Origin: Parachlorella kessleri
Lineage: Eukaryota; Chlorophyta; Trebouxiophyceae; Chlorellales; Chlorellaceae
Length of the DNA: 17,661 bases
NCBI GenBank assembly: GCA_001598975.1
Contig: BBXU01000568.1
Span: 1 to 17,661 of the forward strand
Direction of reading: 5' to 3'
Made by a program: the position numbers and the translations under genes. Positions 16,101 through 17,661 of this stretch are shown here, piece after piece. The notes under the pieces were generated by a model. The model was given only the letters and a program-made list of their open reading frames with translations, was not told the DNA's origin and made no database searches. How positions within the stretch are numbered: the stretch's first letter is position 1; each line of letters opens with the position of its first letter.

Positions 16101-17317
16101 AACATACAATATATAATACAATGTAACATACAATATATAATACAATTCTAATAACAATGATGATAGTAATAGAGCATAATGATAATGTTAATAATAATTG
16201 GCCGGCCACTCACAGCTCATCCCCCCAGTCCAGCTCCAGGGTCGCGTCGACTCCCAGCCTGTTCTCCACCTCCACCTTGATGCTGCTCTTGTCCACCGCA
16301 GACAGCAGCTGGCGGTAGGGGTCGTGGGTCCGCAGCGCCTGACGACAACGGACACACAGGGGGGGGGAGGTTACAGGGCAGCAGGGTACAGGGACGACCA
16401 ATACTGCCAGCATGTAGCAGGTGGAGGGGGAGCCCTCTTGACCGTGCCGCAAAGAGCTGTATTTCGAGGGAGTGGGAAGTGCAGCTCTGTTGGTGCGCGC
16501 ACAGCAAGGGCTGGTCCATGCTGGAGGGGTGTTATGCACTTCTCTGCTAGCGGTAGCACAAGAGCTTCACCGGCTAGCAGTGAAGCCCGTCCCCTGACAA
16601 GGACCACGCAGCATAGCACGCCCAACTACTCTATTTGATGTGCTGACGCAGACGCTGCCAAGGCGCTTCGAGTACTACCAAGTCCACGAAGTGGAAAGCA
16701 GCCAGGACAGTTTGTGAAGGCACCAGGCAATGGACTGCAGACACCGGTGGTGAAGCGCAGCACCAGAAAGAGCCCTGGGGGCCCTGCGGGCAGGCAGTGT
16801 CTGACCTGCCAGTCCGCGTAGGCGGAGAGGAGTGAGTGGAGGGCGGCAAAGGTGAGGGTGGTGTGAATCATCTCGTTAGACGTCTTCAGGGACAGGTGCA
16901 CGCCCGGCTCAATCCCGCACGCCACCTGCACACACCAACAACCACGACCATGGCCACGGCCACGCCTTGAGCAAACCGCACTCCTGCTGGTAGCTTGATA
17001 ACTGAAAGGTGGTGGGTACCACCTACACCTCCCAGCAGGCAGCCTTCACCAGCACGAGAGCTGGTGGTGCCAAAGAAAACAAACACCGGTCTCGCTCCCC
17101 AGCGACACGTTCTACCCCTGCCCCGCCATCAAGCACCGTACCGTGGTACCCACACCCGTACCGCCACCCACCCACCCACCCACCCACCCACCTTGCCCTT
17201 GAGGTTAGTGTCCATGTTAGCCAGCACGTCCCACGGCTCCACCACTGGGTCCCACCCCCGCACAGCGCCGTTGTAGCTCCACACGCTCAGCCGCAGCTTC
17301 AGGTGCGCTTGCACCAC
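5..17317 (-). CDS. VPS13: VPS13-family lipid-transfer protein, C-terminal half (30 exons, partial at both ends)
   Basis: VPS13 proteins are rod-like bridges that move bulk lipid between organelle membranes at contact sites. The C-terminal half carries the adaptor-binding (VAB) domain that decides where they dock. Exons in transcript order: 17317-17192, 16925-16806, 16338-16214, 15755-15490, 15021-14926, 14617-14469, 14340-14046, 13630-13518, 13189-13105, 12741-12681, 12261-12165, 11941-11818, 11538-11332, 11044-10886, 10579-10494, 10196-10095, 9754-9592, 9155-9031, 8734-8600, 8396-8111, 7814-7744, 6958-6839, 6348-6243, 5824-5711, 5307-5185, 4743-4618, 2092-1518, 1107-979, 603-487, 146-5. All 29 junctions keep phase and give about 1,514 codons without a stop. 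Family signs are WDPVVEPWD, a C2-like fold, a DysF-like pair, and repeated Asn motifs such as PPLVLVNQLP, SPLWVVNATS and PPYLLENRTPLPL. Start and stop lie outside the window. Which VPS13 paralogue this is cannot be told. Domain blocks are described in separate entries; residue numbers there count from the first codon visible here. Confidence 0.92.
178..213. repeat. GT microsatellite followed by a poly-G run
   Basis: CTGTGTGTGAGTGTGTGTGTGTG followed by a run of about 14 G, in the VPS13 intron 147-486, close to the exon 30 acceptor. On the transcript it reads as a C run and then CA repeats, and could be a CA-type splicing element (inference). Confidence 0.85.
1516..1517 (-). other. GC 5' splice site after VPS13 exon 27
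   Basis: On the transcript the junction reads CGACAG|GCAAGC. A phase-0 donor is required to reach exon 28, and no in-phase GT donor exists close by. AG|GCAAG is the usual context of functional GC-AG introns. Confidence 0.75.
1518..2092 (-). CDS. VPS13: VPS13 exon 27: large VAB exon with two disordered inserts
   Basis: At 575 nt this is by far the longest exon here (most are 60-300 nt); partial residues 1194-1385. It begins at a GTCTTTCTGCAG-type acceptor next to the nested cystatin gene's intron. Beta-strand stretches are GVPTHTLCFRSAP, SRPITLRYPQEQTLHLLVPI, then later AYLSPAVFD, DSAHLTVLAAEP, AVLRVRVSLRGFGGLHVVLE and DPPYLLENRTPLPLNYRQ. The last is a VAB Asn repeat (Asn1375). Between them lie Gly/Ser/Ala-rich inserts of about 35 and 25 residues that look disordered. 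The donor is again GC (CGACAG|GCAAGC at 1517-1516), needed to reach exon 28 in phase 0. Confidence 0.9.
2433..2439 (+). promoter_or_regulatory. TATA-like element for the cystatin gene
   Basis: TAATATA lies in a short AT-rich patch (2430-2450) within GC-rich sequence. It is about 30 bp before a stretch that ends in a strong splice donor at 2499, so transcription could start near 2463-2470. Seen: the motif and its spacing to the donor. Inferred: that it works as a TATA box. A second AT patch (GAATATAGGCTTTAAGG, near 2737-2753) could serve a shorter transcript without the leader intron. Confidence 0.45.
2499..2871 (+). other. Probable 5'-UTR intron of the cystatin gene
   Basis: A strong donor (CAAAG|GTAAGC at 2498/2499) and a strong acceptor (CTATGCTTCTGCAG at 2858-2871) bracket 373 nt. 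The acceptor ends five bases before the cystatin ATG. Splicing would remove an out-of-frame ATG at 2860 whose short reading frame would end on the TGA overlapping the cystatin start codon (ATGA at 2877-2880). Inference from splice signals only; no transcript data. Confidence 0.5.
2877..3922 (+). CDS. Secreted cystatin (cysteine protease inhibitor), 4 coding exons
   Basis: Cystatins block papain-like cysteine proteases by inserting an N-terminal Gly region and two hairpins into the active-site cleft. Coding exons 2877-2973, 3212-3381, 3579-3684 and 3855-3922 give 146 residues plus TGA. Splice sites are GTGAGT/TGTGCAG, GTATGC/TGTGCAG and GTGCGC/GTGCAG, and all phases fit. Residues 1-19 form a clear signal peptide (MKVSLVVCLLLASALAVTA). 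Gly35-Gly36 is the N-terminal Gly motif. Residues 55-66 (YEELMGMAVEEW) match the inhibitor's alpha helix, the LARFAV position of plant cystatins. Gln89-Gly93 (QVVAG, then VNY) is the first hairpin. Cys27, Cys76, Cys87 and Cys104 could form disulfides, and Asn44-Ser-Thr is an N-glycosylation site. In the second hairpin the usual Pro-Trp reads Pro119-Leu120. The tail SRRLLF is basic then hydrophobic. The gene sits antisense in a VPS13 intron. Confidence 0.9.
4618..5824 (-). CDS. VPS13: VPS13 exons 24-26: VAB repeat with an extended Pro/Ser-rich loop
   Basis: Exons 5824-5711, 5307-5185 and 4743-4618, partial residues 1073-1194. Exon 24 reads RVGTLVPEGGASFSQATRGL; exon 25 reads SPSYIDRKWLGQPSPSFVGL then TVGWERIPSG; exon 26 reads SALIDLPAGATAIPLHLSAG, which matches the VPS13 'l.pG...PlhL' strand. 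All three are phase 1/1, so skipping any one of them keeps the frame. Exon 25 appears to end at a GC donor (CCTCAG|GCAAGC at 5184-5183): the GT sites nearby are in the wrong phase for exon 26. Exons 24 and 25 are less like known VPS13 sequence than their neighbours; they are called mainly on splice sites, phase and protein-like composition. Confidence 0.78.
5183..5184 (-). other. GC 5' splice site after VPS13 exon 25
   Basis: The transcript reads CCCTCAG|GCAAGC. Exon 26 needs phase 1; the nearby GT sites (GTTAAG, GTGGGC) leave phase 0. Confidence 0.68.
6243..6958 (-). CDS. VPS13: VPS13 exons 22-23: VAB repeat with the SNRTSVPLQL turn
   Basis: Exons 6958-6839 and 6348-6243, partial residues 998-1073. 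Exon 22 reads EFGAVYEVLARLEISQFKNS; exon 23 reads VLRLEPHMVVSNRTSVPLQL and then LQCRPVLAAEG. The 'V.P.y.v.N.t..pl...Q' pattern, with Asn1049, is a VAB repeat. The two exons join in phase 0 (CACAG|GTACGC donor, GCTGCAG acceptor). The donor of exon 23 (GCAG|GTGAGC) is followed on the transcript by a G-rich stretch with two GCGGGCACA units and an 11-G run (6240-6209). Confidence 0.9.
6999..7090. repeat. 15-17-bp tandem repeat GACAGTGAGCAGGAG
   Basis: Five to six imperfect units (GACAGCGAGCAGGAG, GACAGTGAGCAGGAG, AAACAGTGAGCAGGAG and variants). The array is 40-130 nt upstream of the exon 22 acceptor on the transcript, where it reads as CT-rich sequence (CTCCTGCTCACTGTC) and could act as an extended polypyrimidine tract. 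Confidence 0.9.
7191..7317. repeat. Tandem duplication, 62-bp copies at 65-bp spacing
   Basis: Two copies (7191-7252 and 7256-7317) begin GGGATGTTGGTGGTCAACCC and run through a CAG/CGG-rich stretch to GTGGGAGCCGGCT. They differ at one or two bases in the CAG run. They lie in the VPS13 intron 6959-7743, so the duplication does not touch an exon. Confidence 0.92.
7377..7673. repeat. Inverted minisatellite arms (large hairpin) in a VPS13 intron
   Basis: An arm at 7377-7470 (GGCTGG...ATCCACC...CAGCAGCAGCGGCAGGAG...CCAACCTTCCCGCCCACCAGCAGCAG pattern) reappears as its reverse complement at 7502-7586, with a spacer of about 31 nt. A further inverted copy lies at about 7613-7673, and a partial direct copy at 7315-7351. 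Each unit has a CAGCAGCAG core flanked by GGCAGGAGCC. Both strands are open through it as Gln/Pro/Ala-rich peptide, which is a property of the repeat and not evidence of a gene. Confidence 0.85.
7744..8396 (-). CDS. VPS13: VPS13 exons 20-21: VAB linker (MLSYP) and the GWTPPLAL strand
   Basis: Exons 8396-8111 and 7814-7744, partial residues 879-997. Exon 20 has a flexible first part, then DDSFALRGRPIAPRSMEMLS followed by YPLPS, equivalent to the plant VPS13 'R.l.MLSyP' line, then a Gln/Gly/Ser linker and QYYGVRLRVAG. Exon 21 is only 71 nt and reads SGWTPPLALDIVEVGGGGAQ. I found it because exon 20 ends in phase 1 and the next clear exon needs phase 0: the family expects a Ser/Gly-Trp-Ser/Thr-Pro strand here, and this stretch has it with a GTGCAG acceptor and a GTGAGA donor. 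It would be missed by any minimum-length ORF search. Confidence 0.87.
8600..9754 (-). CDS. VPS13: VPS13 exons 17-19: VAB repeats ending in the WVVN turn
   Basis: Exons 9754-9592, 9155-9031 and 8734-8600, partial residues 738-878. Exon 17 has VAVYGADMRAQVSFTLYTDA followed by YEWVEAGPLVISQGQQG; the YEW and the following strand are typical of the VAB domain. Exon 18 has IPVEVFVQRHVDFGTWLLDA. Exon 19 has VPLSVTLLSPLWVVNATSLA, the classic 'pyWivNkTgl' turn with Asn860. Exon 17 could be read further in frame to a weaker donor, but the next exon requires phase 1, which only the strong GTGAGT site at 9591 gives. Exon 19 ends with a run of five prolines just before GTGAGT. Phases are 0/1, 1/0 and 0/0. 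Confidence 0.89.
10095..11044 (-). CDS. VPS13: VPS13 exons 14-16: VAB beta repeats with W-R-I ... PPL ... N motif
   Basis: Exons 11044-10886, 10579-10494 and 10196-10095, partial residues 622-737. Exon 14 reads QLQFRPVADPD, then VHDWSAG and a Cys-containing LECLDESLTRLAYCAPN. Exon 15 reads STLWFSITVDSDILAGGK. Exon 16 carries DWRILVGPPLVLVNQLPIST, the best-conserved line of the SHR-BD/VAB domain, with invariant Pro-Pro and Asn722 before the turn, then LLIWEK. Exon 14 seems to end in a GC donor at 10885-10884 (GGCAG|GCAAGT), the only donor that keeps the frame and the Cys-rich strand. Its acceptor lies in one copy of a 21-bp duplication (see repeat entry), so a 16-codon longer form is possible. 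Phases are 1/1, 1/0 and 0/0. Confidence 0.88.
10884..10885 (-). other. GC 5' splice site after VPS13 exon 14
   Basis: The transcript reads CCGGCAG|GCAAGT, a full GC-donor consensus. A GT donor 14 codons or so upstream in phase 1 (TACT|GTGCGC) is possible but has a poor exon-side context and would remove conserved-looking residues. Confidence 0.7.
11029..11097. repeat. 21-bp direct repeat duplicating a 3' splice site
   Basis: AACTGCAGCTGGCGCCCTGCG occurs at 11029-11049 and 11077-11097, 48 bp apart. The first copy contains the acceptor and first codons of VPS13 exon 14. The second copy carries an equivalent acceptor, with the exon then starting at 11092. The flanking CAGCGCACAGCAC also recurs after both copies. 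Confidence 0.93.
11332..12741 (-). CDS. VPS13: VPS13 exons 10-13: DysF-like pair and Arg/Trp motif
   Basis: Exons 12741-12681, 12261-12165, 11941-11818 and 11538-11332, partial residues 459-622. Exon 10 ends in EEEVFENER; joined to exon 11 it reads ENERWVSLKGWSS, the N-terminal dysferlin (DysFN) signature. Exon 12 reads SLPPGWEWDGGWTLDRGG followed by VDKEGWAYAPDFSQLKFP, the DysFC signature with its Trp clamp. Exon 13 opens with VRSRRWLRYRRP, the basic 'RRRRWVR' end of that module. After it comes a low-complexity Ala/Ser/Gln linker, then RSWLGRVEPGGAQPLPLDW. The exon 12 donor is probably a GC site at 11817-11816 (AG|GCAAGT). An alternative GT donor ending exon 12 at 11814, with exon 13 starting at 11531, also keeps frame. 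The module sits inside the VAB region, as in plant-type VPS13. Confidence 0.85.
11816..11817 (-). other. Probable GC 5' splice site after VPS13 exon 12
   Basis: The transcript reads CCACCAG|GCAAGT. It joins in phase 1 to the acceptor before VRSRRW at 11538. A competing pair (GT donor leaving exon end at 11814, acceptor giving exon start 11531) is also in frame, so the call is less sure than for the other three. Confidence 0.6.
13105..14340 (-). CDS. VPS13: VPS13 exons 7-9: entry to the adaptor-binding (VAB) region
   Basis: Exons 14340-14046, 13630-13518 and 13189-13105, partial residues 295-459. Exon 7 is 98 codons, with a variable Gln/Ala-rich first half and then LCLATNPGVWAVVP. Exon 8 reads SLTPIKVGSEGVVLEATVDQ, a run of beta strands. 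Exon 9 reads VFNNTQFPLEVSLVTVDDGD, which matches the start of the VPS13 SHR-BD/VAB region in plants: an Asn-Asn/Asn-Thr turn (Asn433-Asn434) between strands. I read it as the first Asn repeat of the VAB domain. Phases are 0/1, 1/0 and 0/1. The boundary of exon 7 is the least certain, because its N-terminal half is low in family similarity, but the acceptor (CATGCAG) and both phases fit. Confidence 0.83.
13834..13867. repeat. 17-bp tandem duplication
   Basis: CTTTGACTAGCCTGTTG is repeated back to back without mismatch (13834-13850, 13851-13867) in the VPS13 intron 13631-14045. No function is apparent. Confidence 0.95.
14469..15755 (-). CDS. VPS13: VPS13 exons 4-6: C2-like domain
   Basis: Exons 15755-15490, 15021-14926 and 14617-14469, partial residues 124-294. 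The order of strands matches a C2 fold: DLLLVDVRELVAG opens it, KAQLYCSARLEG follows, then FRTRAVPW and SSVAWKERLVLPI (the usual 'nP.W.E' strand), then LVFEVWDVA and LLGFGKVMLP. Plant and algal VPS13 proteins carry C2 domains, which usually bind acidic lipids. The calcium loops look weak: the last one reads WDVAAEGG and lacks the second Asp of a D-x-D pair, so calcium binding is doubtful (inference). The middle exon is short and easy to miss; without it the frame still fits but the central C2 strand is lost. It therefore could be a skippable cassette exon (96 nt, phase 1/1). Confidence 0.85.
16101..16200. repeat. AT-rich island with a 24-bp tandem duplication
   Basis: Two near-identical units starting AACATACAATATATAATACA lie at 16101-16124 and 16125-16148, followed by ATGATAATGTTAATAATAAT-like sequence to 16200. 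The composition is sharply different from the surrounding GC-rich DNA. The island directly follows the GTGAGT donor of VPS13 exon 3 (16213) on the transcript. Confidence 0.92.
16214..17317 (-). CDS. VPS13: VPS13 exons 1-3: conserved middle segment
   Basis: Three exons (17317-17192, 16925-16806, 16338-16214), partial residues 1-124. Exon 1 holds SVWSYNGAVRGWDPVVEPWD, the strongly conserved VPS13 stretch in which a Trp-Glu/Asp-Pro-Leu/Val-x-Glu-Pro-Trp core follows a beta strand naming 'YN' or 'SYN'. Exon 2 is an amphipathic, Leu-rich stretch ending AYADWQ. Exon 3 carries VEVENRLGVDATLELDWG, with Asn108 in the N-R-L-G turn that VPS13 proteins show ahead of the C2-like part. The phases are 0/0, 0/0 and 0/2. 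Acceptors end in CGCAG, GTGCAG and CGTCAG; donors are GTGGGT, GTCAGA and GTGAGT. The segment likely forms part of the beta-sheet rod before the adaptor-binding region. Upstream coding sequence must lie beyond 17661. Confidence 0.88.
17164..17191 (-). repeat. GTGG repeat (possible G-quadruplex) on a 5' splice site
   Basis: On the transcript the donor of VPS13 exon 1 is GTGGGTGGGTGGGTGGGTGG: at least five runs of three G separated by single T. This is an ideal G-quadruplex sequence and it includes the GT of the splice site itself. Confidence 0.9.
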
Positions 17318-17661
17318 CTGCGGCCAGCCGGGCGCAGCGCAGGCAGCGCGCCGGCGCGGCAGTGAGGGCCCCCCTCGCATGGGTGTGAAGTCAAGCCGCA
17401 TACAACATCTTGTTTCAAGCAACACTCATAGGCATGGAAGGGAGCAGGACCAAGCGGGTATCTCAAAAGTCACAACATGCCTCTTGCCCCCTTGGCCACC
17501 TCTCAACCCCATCTGCCCTCTCACTTTACCCAGTCATCCCCCACCTCCCCCTCAAGTGTGCCCCTCCAAAAGCATCTCCACCAACTAGACCTCCCTGCTG
17601 GCTAGGCCCACTCTTACACTCCCGTGCTACCAAGCAACCCCAGTACCACAGTACTGTACAA
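17318..17661 (-). other. Intron upstream of VPS13 exon 1 (incomplete)
   Basis: From the acceptor at 17318 (GGCCGCAG) to the window edge I see no exon. The transcript strand is purine-rich at 17520-17580 and carries stops in all plausible frames. The donor of this intron lies outside the window. Confidence 0.65.

Larger units (their letters stand above)
147..16805 (-). other. Remaining longer VPS13 introns with nothing else recognised
   Basis: Introns longer than 300 nt in which I see no gene, RNA or mobile element: 147-486, 604-978, 1108-1517, 4744-5184, 5308-5710, 5825-6242, 6349-6838, 9156-9591, 9755-10094, 10580-10885, 12262-12680, 12742-13104, 13190-13517, 13631-14045, 14618-14925, 15022-15489, 15756-16213 and 16339-16805. 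They are ordinary GC-rich algal introns apart from the repeats given as separate entries. Open frames on the plus strand inside them have no recognisable protein content. Confidence 0.7.

Overview
The window looks like nuclear DNA of a green alga. It is GC-rich, very intron-dense and has short exons. Introns carry GCA/CAG-rich minisatellites, and the two proteins I recognise have plant/algal-type features. A chlorophycean alga of the Chlamydomonadales (Haematococcus-like) would fit, but the species is inferred from style only. There is no bacterial operon structure, tRNA, rRNA or CRISPR array.

Nearly the whole window is one gene on the minus strand. I could chain 30 exons (17317 down to 5) whose splice phases agree at every junction, giving about 1,514 codons with no stop. 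Both ends are open: the start lies beyond the right edge and the stop beyond the left edge. The protein is the C-terminal half of a VPS13-family lipid-transfer protein. In transcript order it holds: a conserved VPS13 middle segment (17317-16214); a C2-like domain (15755-14469); the start of the VPS13 adaptor-binding (VAB / SHR-BD) region (14340-13105); a dysferlin-type DysF pair ending in an Arg/Trp-rich motif (12741-11332); and the rest of the VAB beta repeats, each with its conserved Asn, down to 5.

A second, unrelated gene lies on the plus strand inside the largest intron of the VPS13 gene (2093-4617). It is a four-coding-exon gene for a 146-residue secreted cystatin (cysteine-protease inhibitor) with a signal peptide and a QVVAG motif. 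It seems to have its own TATA-like element near 2433 and a 5'-UTR intron. The two genes share no obvious pathway; their link is positional (a nested antisense gene).

Other notable structure: four VPS13 introns appear to start with GC instead of GT. The intron at 6959-7743 is packed with tandem and inverted minisatellite units. A run of GTGG repeats sits directly on one 5' splice site. A 21-bp duplication creates a second in-frame 3' splice site for one exon. One intron has an AT-rich island with a 24-bp duplication.
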